Shown here: positions 1-6,298 of the stretch, piece after piece
Numbering within the stretch: position 1 is the first letter of the stretch
Layout of the letters: every line of letters begins with the position of its first letter
Assembly (NCBI GenBank): GCA_036567205.1
Contig: DATCVA010000039.1
Coordinates: 1 to 14,964 of the forward strand
Direction: 5' to 3'
Origin: DATCVA01 sp036567205
GTDB taxonomy: Bacteria > Pseudomonadota > Gammaproteobacteria > Burkholderiales > Burkholderiaceae_B
Length of the DNA: 14,964 bases
Position numbers and translations under genes: made by a program
Notes under the pieces: generated by a model
Told to the model about the DNA's origin: nothing
The model's input: the letters and a program-made list of their open reading frames with translations, nothing else
Databases searched by the model: none

Positions 1-152
1 TTACTGCGGCCTGCTTCCTTTCACGCTTTACCGGCAGCTACACCTGGGCCCACCTTGATATCGCCGGTACGGCATGGCGCAGCGGCAAAGACAAAGGCGC
101 TACCGGGCGTCCTGTGCCATTGTTGGTACAGTATTTGCTAAATCGCACTTAA
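1..152 (+). CDS. pepA: Leucyl aminopeptidase, C-terminal end (partial)
   Basis: Reading frame 3 is open from the window edge to a TAA at 150-152 and gives 49 residues. These contain the M17 leucyl aminopeptidase C-terminal signature: a CFLSRF segment, then WAHLDIAGTAWRSG and KGATGRPVPLLVQYLLN. The enzyme is a cytosolic, two-metal hexameric exopeptidase that removes N-terminal residues from peptides; in E. coli PepA also binds DNA. The metal ligands and most of the catalytic domain lie upstream of the window, so only the 3' end can be judged, and it looks intact. holC follows 71 bp downstream on the same strand; pepA-holC adjacency is common in proteobacteria and supports both calls. Confidence 0.9.
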   Translation, partial: TAACFLSRFTGSYTWAHLDIAGTAWRSGKDKGATGRPVPLLVQYLLNRT

Positions 153-223
153 ACAAAACTGGCGGCGAACGTAAAACATCATGCATTCTTTATTAACCTC
201 CAAGGCAAGGAGCCATTGGCGTA

Positions 224-730
224 ATGGCCCGTATTGATTTTGCCTTCGGCGCCCCGGAACGTCTGCGTATGGCATGCGAAGTCGTACGCAAGCACTACCT
301 GTCGGGGCGCCGTATCGTTGTTTACACGCAAAACACACAACTCCTGGCACGATTTGACCGTCTGTTATGGGGGTTTGATGCCACGGCATTTATTCCCCAT
401 GTCGACGCTACCGACCCCCTTGCGTCACAGACGCCTGTGCTACTGACCTCGAACGCGCCTGTGCCACCCGCGGCGAATACGGAAGGCAACACCTCTTCTT
501 TGCATGTGGAAGCCGCCGCGGGGCTGTCTAAGGCGCCATGGCTCGTCAATCTGGATACGAACTGCCCGCCCAACATCCAGTCATTCGAGCGCGTGCTGGA
601 AATTGTCTCGAACGACCCCGACGACACAACCGCCGCCCGGGAGCGCTGGCGGCAATATAAAACCGAAGGGCATACCCTGCATGCTCACGATGTATCGTCT
701 CGCCCTCTTGCATCATCCCGGGCGGACTAG
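224..730 (+). CDS. holC: DNA polymerase III subunit chi
   Basis: This encodes 168 residues resembling HolC, the clamp-loader accessory subunit that pairs with psi (HolD) and contacts single-strand DNA-binding protein during replication. Family hallmarks visible are the N-terminal IDFAFGA strand, a helix ending in RKHYLSGRRIVVYT, the LLWGFDATAFIPH block (about residues 48-60), the WLVNLD strand near residue 106 and a C-terminal ARERWRQYKTEGH helix similar to the end of E. coli chi. A roughly 30-residue Pro/Ala/Ser/Thr-rich stretch sits between the PVLLTS strand and WLVNLD, and about 14 extra residues follow the last helix, so the protein is longer than the 147-residue E. coli chi. The start is set by AAGGAG at 207-212, 11 bp upstream of the ATG. 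It follows pepA in the same direction. Confidence 0.88.
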   Translation: MARIDFAFGAPERLRMACEVVRKHYLSGRRIVVYTQNTQLLARFDRLLWGFDATAFIPHVDATDPLASQTPVLLTSNAPVPPAANTEGNTSSLHVEAAAGLSKAPWLVNLDTNCPPNIQSFERVLEIVSNDPDDTTAARERWRQYKTEGHTLHAHDVSSRPLASSRAD

Positions 731-920
731 CGGTTAATATGTTGAGGGAACCGAATTCCGAGCTAATGCTCTAATGAAATGTTAACGCCGCTGCCTAAAG
801 GCTTAAGCGGTCTACTTGCGTATTCAGCTGTTTGTCAGTTAATCTTGAAGATAAAGCACGAAGTACGCACGCTTTAACTTAAGCGATGCACAACAGTCTA
901 TTGACACTAAAGGATTCAAC

Positions 921-1628
921 ATGAGTGATTTCCGACAACCCAGTCTTCCGGAACGTGGCTACGCCAGCGCTACAGGCGACGTGGTGCGCAATCGGGTATT
1001 GCGCAATACCTACTGGTTATTGGCTCTATCGTTAATACCCACTGTTCTGGGGGCCATGGTTGGCCTGAACACGGGAATTAATAGCGTAATGGGCGCAAGC
1101 CCCGGCACCAGCGCCATCGTATTTCTGATTGGGGCCTTTGGTCTTATGTATCTGATTGAGCGCAACAAGAACAGCTCGATCGGCGTGGCTCTTCTGCTGG
1201 CCTTTACTTTCTTTATGGGCATAATGCTGTCGCGTTTGCTTGGCTTTGTATTGGGCATGGGCAATGGCGCGCAGCTGATTATGTTTGCATTCGGGGGTAC
1301 GGCGCTGGTGTTTGGCGCGATGGCAAGCGTAGCCAGTACCAGCAAGCGTGATTTCTCTGGTATGCAGAAATTCCTGTTTATTGGCGTTATCATTCTTATT
1401 GTCGCGTCGGTTGGCAATATATTCCTGCAGTTGCCAGCTTTGATGCTGACGGTCTCTGTAATGGCCATCGCAATCTTTTCGGCGCTGTTGCTGGTTGATC
1501 TGCAACGAGTCATTAATGGCGGTGAAACCAACTACGTATCGGCCACACTGGCTGTTTATCTGGACGTGTACAACATATTCACGAACCTTCTGATGTTGCT
1601 GGGTATCTTCGGCGGCAATCGCGAATAG
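921..1628 (+). CDS. Bax inhibitor-1 / YccA-family inner membrane protein
   Basis: This 235-residue, highly hydrophobic protein has about seven predicted membrane helices (roughly residues 31-50, 63-80, 87-110, 116-136, 150-170, 174-194 and 208-231) after a polar cytosolic N-terminus. The length, a late LLLVDLQRV segment and a final YLDVYNIFTNLLMLLGIFGG segment match the bacterial BI-1 (TMBIM/YbhL/YccA) family. Asp193 and Asp215 are candidates for the aspartate pair implicated in pH-sensitive calcium leak in BsYetJ. Family members interact with membrane proteases such as FtsH or conduct cations; the role of this one is unknown. The ATG has AAAGGA at 909-914, 6 bp upstream. The 190-bp gap after holC may carry its own promoter, but only a weak candidate is visible (TTGCGT at 816-821, TAATCT at 840-845). 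Confidence 0.88.
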   Translation: MSDFRQPSLPERGYASATGDVVRNRVLRNTYWLLALSLIPTVLGAMVGLNTGINSVMGASPGTSAIVFLIGAFGLMYLIERNKNSSIGVALLLAFTFFMGIMLSRLLGFVLGMGNGAQLIMFAFGGTALVFGAMASVASTSKRDFSGMQKFLFIGVIILIVASVGNIFLQLPALMLTVSVMAIAIFSALLLVDLQRVINGGETNYVSATLAVYLDVYNIFTNLLMLLGIFGGNRE

Positions 1629-1711
1629 GCTGTTCGTGTCTTTTTCCAGCCGGGATTTGCTGATCAAAGCGCTTAACGCTTAAGCCGGCAAATAGTTCGT
1701 ACTGTTAGTTT

Positions 1712-1752
1712 TAATCCCCCCATGAACCTAGTGTTCCGGGGGATTATTTTTT
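1712..1752 (+). terminator. Rho-independent terminator after the BI-1 gene
   Basis: TAATCCCCC (1712-1720) pairs perfectly with GGGGGATTA (1738-1746). The stem continues as GAAC (1724-1727) with GTTC (1733-1736) around a CTAGT loop. Six T residues follow at 1747-1752. It lies 83 bp after the stop codon of the plus-strand membrane protein gene and should end that transcript before the convergent gap. Confidence 0.9.
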
Positions 1753-1834
1753 GCTGAGTTTTTATGGGTTTGTTGATGCTTGCTGAACTGGGCAGTATTG
1801 ATTGATATGGGCTTCAGGTTCTTTAACACGCCGT

Positions 1835-1999
1835 GGCGGGGAAGATTCAGGCGTTCCGGGCTCACGCGCGGGCGGTCCCTTGCGGGACTTCCCGGTCAAG
1901 CCGTCTGAATCGGGGCGACCGCGAACTCACCGGGTGTGACAGTCCCCCGGACTGTCACAAAGCGCCCGGTTCAAACAGGCGCGGTCTTGCCTCCCCGCT
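1835..1999 (+). other. Branched multi-stem inverted-repeat element (candidate structured RNA or intergenic repeat)
   Basis: Nested complementary segments form a closed, branched fold of about 165 nt. Outer stem: GCGGGGA 1836-1842 with TCCCCGC 1992-1998, plus a G-T pair 1835/1999. Left arm: GATTCAGGCG 1844-1853 with CGTCTGAATC 1902-1911 (one G-U), then CCGGG 1856-1860 with CCCGG 1891-1895, ending in GTCCC-TTGC-GGGAC (1875-1888). Right arm: GACCGCG 1917-1923 with CGCGGTC 1980-1986, then ACCGGG 1929-1934 with CCCGGT 1965-1970, ending in an 11-bp hairpin TGTGACAGTCC 1935-1945 with GGACTGTCACA 1949-1959 around CCC. The wobble pairs are allowed only in plus-strand RNA. No U-run follows on either side, so it is not a simple terminator. 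The pairing is seen directly; its function is unknown to me. Confidence 0.6.
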
Positions 2000-2136
2000 C
2001 CAGCCCGATTGACCGGCACCCACGAATTCGCCCTCCAGCCTGAACCACCCCCACCACGACTGCAATGGGAATGATTGAAGCGATATTGGACGGTTGGTGT
2101 GCTTGATGCCTTGGATGCATCTTTGAGTTTAATGAA

Positions 2137-2184
2137 GGCTTTGTGGCTTCATGGCTTCATGGCTTCATGGCTTCATGGCTTTGT
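2137..2184 (+). repeat. Tandem octamer array, six units
   Basis: Six contiguous 8-bp units occupy 48 bp: GGCTTTGT (2137-2144), four exact copies of GGCTTCAT (2145-2176) and a closing GGCTTTGT (2177-2184). The unit length is not a multiple of three and no gene overlaps it, so it is a non-coding microsatellite-type array that may vary in copy number by slippage. The two end units are identical to each other and differ from the inner units at two positions. Confidence 0.85.
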
Positions 2185-2386
2185 GAATTCGTGAATTTTC
2201 GGCTTTATTTGGTAGTGGCCCATGGTCTGAGTACAAATCCACATGCATAGGCCTGGCCTCACAATAACAACGCCCCAATCCCCGACGCTTCGATCAGAGA
2301 GCAGGCCCCATAATGCCAGGCGATCAGTAACTAACGAACCGCCAGCAAAGACCAGTTGCATCACCACTTACCATGACGCAGTGGGT

Positions 2387-2536
2387 GGGGGGCGGTGTGC
2401 TATCCGCGGGACCTTTGAAGCCCGAGCCAGCGGAGGCGAAGGGAGGCCGAAGGGCCGGACGAGCGAGCACAGCGGCGTTCGGCGCCGGACGGCGACGAAC
2501 CGGGCTGAGGGTCCAGCGGATAGCACACCGCCCCCC
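2387..2536. repeat. 150-bp palindromic element with perfect 21-bp terminal inverted repeats
   Basis: The first 21 bases (2387-2407, beginning GGGGGGCGGTGTGC) are the exact reverse complement of the last 21 (2516-2536, ending GCACACCGCCCCCC). After one G/A mismatch the pairing resumes: GGACC 2409-2413 with GGTCC 2510-2514, then T-G, T-A and T-G pairs, a two-base bulge and AGCCCG 2419-2424 with CGGGCT 2501-2506. The GC-rich core of about 75 bp contains a small GGCG/CGCC hairpin (2474-2486). The element begins only 9 bp beyond the rarD stop codon, so minus-strand read-through would transcribe it as a long hairpin. It encodes no transposase and I see no clear target-site duplication. It could be a MITE-like or ERIC-like intergenic repeat. 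I have an unverified impression that similar sequences occur in other Alcaligenaceae. Confidence 0.7.
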
Positions 2537-2545
2537 GCACACGTC

Positions 2546-3442
2546 TTAAGAACAAGTCCGGCGAGCCTCTTTGACCCACGCCAACAAGCCCTCGGCCACA
2601 ATCACAGAAATGGCAATCCAGATCGGGATATACGTGAACCAGGCTCCTGGCGCCATACTTTCATTCAAGAACAACAGCGCAACCCAAAACAACAGAATAG
2701 GCTCGACATAGCCCAGGATCCCAAAAAGTCCCAACGGAAGCAAACGGCTTGCGGCAATATAACTGACCAAAGCCACAGAGCTGATTAAGCCGAGCACCGG
2801 TATCAAGCCTAACAAACGAGGATGATTAAAAAACTGCCCTATTACACCCACGTCCTGTGTTTGCAGAATAAACACCGCCACAGGAGCCAGAAGCAACATA
2901 TCGAACCACAACGAGGTCAGGGAACCGATGCGCAGCACCCTTCGTAACATGAAGTAGGGAGGATACCCTAGCATAACCACCACGGTTGCCCACGAGAATG
3001 CATTGACGCGATAGAGCTCGTGCACAACTCCCACCGCCGCAATAGCTACCGCAACCCATTGTGTCGCGCTAAGCCGTTCGCGGTAGAACAATCGGCCCAC
3101 CAGCACCATTACCAGCGGCAGCAAAAAATAACCCAGCGACACATCCAGGGCCTTCTGGTGCAACGGCGCCCACATGAACAGCCATAGCTGCACGCCAATA
3201 AGGGCCGCACTTGCTATTAACGACAAGGCCAGTGTCCATTCCCGGCATAGCCTGCGCGCCACCTGTGCAACCTCGCCCCATGCCCTGCCGCGAGTAATCA
3301 ATAGCGCCAGCGCCGGCAACGCCAGAAGCACACGCCACGAAAATATTTCAGCGCCGCCCAGCGGATACAAAACAGTGGAGTAGTAATAGAGAACCGAAAA
3401 TAAAACGGACGAAAAGACCGATAGGACGATACCCTTTTTCAC
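2546..3442 (-). CDS. rarD: RarD-type EamA-family transporter
   Basis: This encodes 298 residues with about ten hydrophobic membrane segments, the layout of the drug/metabolite transporter (EamA) superfamily. The N-terminus (KKGIVLSVFSSVLFSVLYYY, then GGAEIFSWRVLLALP), the LDVSLGYFLLPL block near residue 100, the YRERLSATQW loop and the second-repeat GYVEPILLFWVALLFLNE segment are typical of RarD. Family members are annotated as putative chloramphenicol-sensitivity permeases, but the natural substrate is unknown. The start is GTG; no strong ribosome binding site precedes it, so translation may depend on the upstream PIN gene, whose stop lies 28 bp away. The protein ends in TCS and the TAA lies 9 bp from the palindromic element, so the extreme C-terminus could have been shaped by that neighbour. 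It faces the BI-1 gene convergently. Confidence 0.85.
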   Translation of the reverse strand: MKKGIVLSVFSSVLFSVLYYYSTVLYPLGGAEIFSWRVLLALPALALLITRGRAWGEVAQVARRLCREWTLALSLIASAALIGVQLWLFMWAPLHQKALDVSLGYFLLPLVMVLVGRLFYRERLSATQWVAVAIAAVGVVHELYRVNAFSWATVVVMLGYPPYFMLRRVLRIGSLTSLWFDMLLLAPVAVFILQTQDVGVIGQFFNHPRLLGLIPVLGLISSVALVSYIAASRLLPLGLFGILGYVEPILLFWVALLFLNESMAPGAWFTYIPIWIAISVIVAEGLLAWVKEARRTCS

Positions 3443-3470
3443 TGCTGAAGACGCTCGCTGCTTGTAATTT

Positions 3471-4052
3471 TCAGGCGGATGCCAAGGCTGTCGAGCATAA
3501 CCGATTTAAGCGAAACAAGCGCTCGCGTTTCAGGACCGCCTCTAGCGGCTCCACAACGCCTCCGGCGACCTCGATATCCACGGCCATTTGCCTGAAGATG
3601 CGCATTATAAGGTCGGGATTATGCGCCCAGCACCGAACCAGAAACTGATCGGGGTCGAATAAGGACAAACCCAGGTTTCGCAGTTCAGTACGATTAAAAT
3701 CCTTGATGTTGCGTGTTAGTACCGCTACTGACAATGTCTCGTCCTTGGCGCGAGCTGCCCGGGCCGCTGCAATAACATGCCAATCCTTGGCATCGCTGCG
3801 GGATAAGCCCGCTTTAAATATAGCAACATCACCTTGGTCTGCGTCGGGAAACGCCCGTTGCAACTCTGCCCACTGGTCTTGAATGTCCGGCAAGGGCACA
3901 TCCCAGATGCGTGCTGCATTACGCTGCCATTCGTCACCAATAATGGGACTCCAGGCGGGCTTAAAATAAGCGTGCCCGGCCAGATGCAACAAAAGCCGGC
4001 GCAATACATTCGATATCAGTACGCAGGTGTCAATAACGACCACATCAGGCAT
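3471..4052 (-). CDS. PIN-domain protein, possible ribonuclease without a partner antitoxin
   Basis: From the ATG at 4052 this encodes 193 residues. It opens with VVVIDTCVLISN, the first strand of a PIN-like nuclease with acidic Asp8. Other likely metal-site or core positions are the DEW at 40-42, Asp87/Asp90 in SDAKDWHVIAAA, and VLTRNIKDFN (residues 111-120), the usual fourth motif. About 60 further residues follow the PIN core, longer than a typical 130-residue VapC. PIN domains generally cut RNA with Mg or Mn, but no antitoxin-like gene lies next to it: recO is immediately upstream and rarD downstream. The start is uncertain. A TTG at 4061 overlapping the recO stop has GGAG 11 bp upstream, while the ATG 5 bp after the recO TGA has no close ribosome binding site but fits the family N-terminus better. 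Confidence 0.75.
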   Translation of the reverse strand: MPDVVVIDTCVLISNVLRRLLLHLAGHAYFKPAWSPIIGDEWQRNAARIWDVPLPDIQDQWAELQRAFPDADQGDVAIFKAGLSRSDAKDWHVIAAARAARAKDETLSVAVLTRNIKDFNRTELRNLGLSLFDPDQFLVRCWAHNPDLIMRIFRQMAVDIEVAGGVVEPLEAVLKRERLFRLNRLCSTALASA

Positions 4053-4057
4053 AGTAG

Positions 4058-4645
4058 TCAAAATCGCTGCAGCTCCATCAATACTCTGCGTGTCAGCAAC
4101 GGCCGCCCGGCCAACAGTTCATTCAGGCGCTCGCGCAACGACAAGCGTAACGAAGGCTCTGCGCCGGGGTCATCGAAATCGGGGTCTGGCTCATCGACTC
4201 CGTAACCTGTCTCATTTAACAGCGTCCACTCAAAACGACGTAGCGCGCCCGCCGCCTTTGAACCTTGAGCCAATTGCTGCAAGGCCATGTCGTAAGCATC
4301 GTATAAAACAGGATGCGGATCTTCCCGGGGCAACGAACGCAACAATAATTCGTTCATGTACCAAGCCGACATAAATGCACGGCCGCCTAACGGCCTGATA
4401 CCCGCACACTCGGCGCGTATCAGCGTTTTCACCTCGCCTGCGCCGCTCCAGGACAAGGCCAGCGGCTGGAATGCGGACAGGACCGGCCGCAAGACTGAAT
4501 ACGGACGCTTGGCTCCCTTGGCCACCAACGCAACATTCCCGTAGTTGCGGGTGAATGTCTGAATGATTAGAGAGGTTTCGCGCCAGGCCGAGGCATGCAA
4601 CAAAAACCCGGCCTCATCTTGAACACGTTGTGTCCGTCTACTCAT
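4058..4645 (-). CDS. recO: DNA repair protein RecO, short form
   Basis: RecO loads RecA on SSB-coated DNA with RecR and anneals single strands in RecF-pathway recombination. The N-terminal OB fold is evident: residues 10-50 carry DEAGFLLHASAWRETSLIIQ, TFTRNYGNVALVAKGAKRP and then LRPVLSAFQPL. A central helical region (WYMNELLLRSLPREDPHPVLYDAY and ALRRFEWTLLNETGYG) follows. At 195 residues it is clearly shorter than E. coli RecO (242). The end (LRLSLRERLNELLAGRPLLTRRVLMELQRF region) still resembles the family's final helix, so the missing part is internal, between GYGVDEPDPDFDDPGAEP and LRLSLRERL. No frameshift is evident. Its ATG overlaps the end of era by 8 bp (ATGAGTAG), suggesting translational coupling. 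Confidence 0.87.
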   Translation of the reverse strand: MSRRTQRVQDEAGFLLHASAWRETSLIIQTFTRNYGNVALVAKGAKRPYSVLRPVLSAFQPLALSWSGAGEVKTLIRAECAGIRPLGGRAFMSAWYMNELLLRSLPREDPHPVLYDAYDMALQQLAQGSKAAGALRRFEWTLLNETGYGVDEPDPDFDDPGAEPSLRLSLRERLNELLAGRPLLTRRVLMELQRF

Positions 4646-5525
4646 ACCCTAATTCGCGTAAAGCCCCTTCGCGATCCGACCAGCCTTTGCGCACCTTAAT
4701 GTACACGTCCAGGAACACTTTCTTATCAAGCAGTTTTTCCATATCTTGGCGCGCCTCGGAGGCGATCCGTTTCATATGCACTCCGCCTGCGCCCAATAAG
4801 ATAGGACGATGGGTCTCGCGCTCGACAACGACACATGCGGCAATATGTACGCCATGTTCATTTTCGTCCCATTGCTCGATAACCACAGTGCATCCGTAAG
4901 GCAGCTCGTCGCCCACCAGGCGGAAGATTTTTTCACGAACGAGCTCGGCAACAATAAAGCGTACCGGGCGGTCGGTAAGAGTATCCTCTTCGAAAAGAGG
5001 CTCTCCCTCGGGCAGGCGGGCCCCGACTTCAGTCAGCAGATTGTCCAGCTGCACTCCGCGCAAAGCGCTAACAGGGACCACGGCCGAATAGGGATGCTGC
5101 GCCATAATTTTGCTGACGTAGGCAAACATCTCGTTTTTATCTTTGATGGCGTCAACCTTGTTGACCACCAAAATGGTTTGCCCCGATTTTGGCAGTAGCG
5201 GCACAAGCTGAGCATCGCCGCTAGACCATTTGCCCGCCTCAACCACATGCAACACGACATCGACATCGGCCAGCGCCTGAGTAACCACCCGGTTCATCAT
5301 GCGGTTCATAGCCCCGCCATGGCGTGTTTGAAACCCTGGGGTGTCCACAAACACAAACTGTTCATGCTCGCGCGTTAACACGCCATGAATACGATGCCGG
5401 GTAGTTTGCGCCTTGCGCGATACTATCGATATTTTGCTGCCGATCAGGGTATTGGCCAACGTCGATTTACCAACATTAGGGCGCCCGACAATGGCCACAA
5501 AACCACAACGAAAGGGATTTGTCAT
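4638..5525 (-). CDS. era: GTPase Era, 30S ribosomal subunit assembly
   Basis: Era binds near the 3' end of 16S rRNA and assists maturation of the small ribosomal subunit in a GTP-dependent way. The 295-residue protein has the G1 P-loop GRPNVGKS (14-21), the TTRH switch region, G3 DTPG (61-64) and G4 NKVD (122-125), followed by a C-terminal KH RNA-binding domain with the GAGGVHMKRIASEAR signature and the usual KVFLDVYIKVRKGWSD ending. The frame remains open upstream to 5729 only because it overlaps rnc. The chosen ATG at 5525 gives the standard N-terminus and length, has AAGAGAG just upstream, and overlaps the rnc stop as ATGA. The next gene, recO, starts inside its last codons. Confidence 0.97.
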   Translation of the reverse strand: MTNPFRCGFVAIVGRPNVGKSTLANTLIGSKISIVSRKAQTTRHRIHGVLTREHEQFVFVDTPGFQTRHGGAMNRMMNRVVTQALADVDVVLHVVEAGKWSSGDAQLVPLLPKSGQTILVVNKVDAIKDKNEMFAYVSKIMAQHPYSAVVPVSALRGVQLDNLLTEVGARLPEGEPLFEEDTLTDRPVRFIVAELVREKIFRLVGDELPYGCTVVIEQWDENEHGVHIAACVVVERETHRPILLGAGGVHMKRIASEARQDMEKLLDKKVFLDVYIKVRKGWSDREGALRELGYE

Positions 5526-6298
5526 TTTCTCTCTTGGGGCACGGCCACCGGTAAGGATAATTGCGTTGATTTCTGTGCGCGGGCTCGGGAGCGAGAGGCT
5601 GCTGAAGCGCCTTTGGCCGGGGCCTGCGCCTGTATAGCGGCAATGGCCAGCGTCGCTGCCGATTGCTCTGCCGCCCGGCGGCTTGATCCGCCCGCACTGA
5701 CGGTGATGTCCAGTTTCGCAATCGAGCATTCAACCTCGAACAACTGATTATGCGCAGCGCCATGGGTAGCTATTACCGTATACAGCGGTAAATCGAGCTT
5801 GCGCCCTTGCAAAACTTCCTGAAGCAAGGTTTTCGGATCTTTGCCCAAGGTCTTGGGATCGACACTGACCAGAATGGGTGCATATTGACGCGCCACCACC
5901 TTCTGTGCAGCATCAAAGCCCGAGTCAAGGAAAACCGCCCCGAAAATTGCTTCAAGCGCATCGGCCAATATGGACGGGCGCCGAAAGCCGCCGCTTTTCA
6001 GCTCGCCCTCGCCTAACCGCAAATACTCGGACAAGGACAGTTTTTGAGCGATTTCAGCCAGAGAGGCCTGCTTGACCAGGTTCGCCCGCAACCGTGACAA
6101 GTCGCCTTCATCAATTTTTGAAAAACGCTTATACAACAAAGCGGCAACAACGAAATTAAGGACTGAGTCGCCCAGAAACTCAAGACGCTCGTTGTGACGC
6201 GCACTATGGCTTCTATGCGTAACAGCCTGCTCAAGCAATACCTTGTCCTGAAACTGATAATCAAGAGCCAGTTCAAGAGACGATAGACTAGTAGTCAT
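5522..6298 (-). CDS. rnc: Ribonuclease III
   Basis: RNase III cleaves double-stranded RNA, including the 30S rRNA precursor and structured mRNAs. The 258-residue protein has the signature NERLEFLGDS at 36-45, with the catalytic acids at Glu40, Asp44, Asp113 and Glu116 all present, matching the E. coli spacing. The double-stranded RNA-binding domain covers about 153-222 and ends in the GGSSRRAAEQSAATLAI helix. A basic Ala/Ser/Arg-rich tail of about 33 residues, absent from the 226-residue E. coli enzyme, follows. The frame extends upstream into lepB, but the ATG at 6298 gives the normal N-terminus and shares one base with the lepB TAA (TAATG), indicating coupled translation. The lepB-rnc-era order is conserved among proteobacteria. 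Confidence 0.97.
   Translation of the reverse strand: MTTSLSSLELALDYQFQDKVLLEQAVTHRSHSARHNERLEFLGDSVLNFVVAALLYKRFSKIDEGDLSRLRANLVKQASLAEIAQKLSLSEYLRLGEGELKSGGFRRPSILADALEAIFGAVFLDSGFDAAQKVVARQYAPILVSVDPKTLGKDPKTLLQEVLQGRKLDLPLYTVIATHGAAHNQLFEVECSIAKLDITVSAGGSSRRAAEQSAATLAIAAIQAQAPAKGASAASRSRARAQKSTQLSLPVAVPQERK

Larger units (their letters stand above)
1629..2545. other. Gene-free convergent intergenic region
   Basis: About 0.9 kb separates the plus-strand BI-1 gene from the minus-strand rarD stop. I see no credible protein gene here: open frames lack ribosome binding sites and family features, or run through inverted repeats into antisense of rarD. It holds the BI-1 terminator, a branched inverted-repeat element (1835-1999), an octamer tandem array (2137-2184) and a palindromic element (2387-2536). 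In 1753-1834, 2000-2136 and 2185-2386 I recognise nothing definite. A weak promoter-like pair, TTGATG (1773-1778) and TATTGA (1796-1801) with a 17-bp spacer, lies upstream of the first element on the plus strand. Confidence 0.7.

Noticed and set aside
788..810. Hairpin after holC as a terminator
   Set aside because: The stem (CCGCT/AGCGG with inner GCC/GGC) is interrupted by a three-base bulge and no T run follows on the plus strand.
1032..1667. Long minus-strand open frames opposite the BI-1 gene
   Set aside because: They are antisense shadows of a well-supported membrane protein gene; composition is Gln/Arg/His-rich with no domain.
2137..2184. CRISPR array
   Set aside because: The units are 8 bp and contiguous with no spacers, and no cas genes are present.
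2173..2367. A 64-codon minus-strand open frame next to the octamer array
   Set aside because: No ribosome binding site, no recognisable motif, and part of it is translated from the tandem repeat.
2243..2788. A 181-codon plus-strand open frame in the convergent gap
   Set aside because: It has no plausible ribosome binding site, runs through both arms of the palindromic element and then antisense into rarD; it is low-complexity (Arg/Pro/Gly/Thr) with no family features.
5526..5729. N-terminal extension of Era by 68 codons
   Set aside because: It overlaps rnc in another frame; the ATG at 5525 gives the canonical length and an ATGA overlap with rnc.
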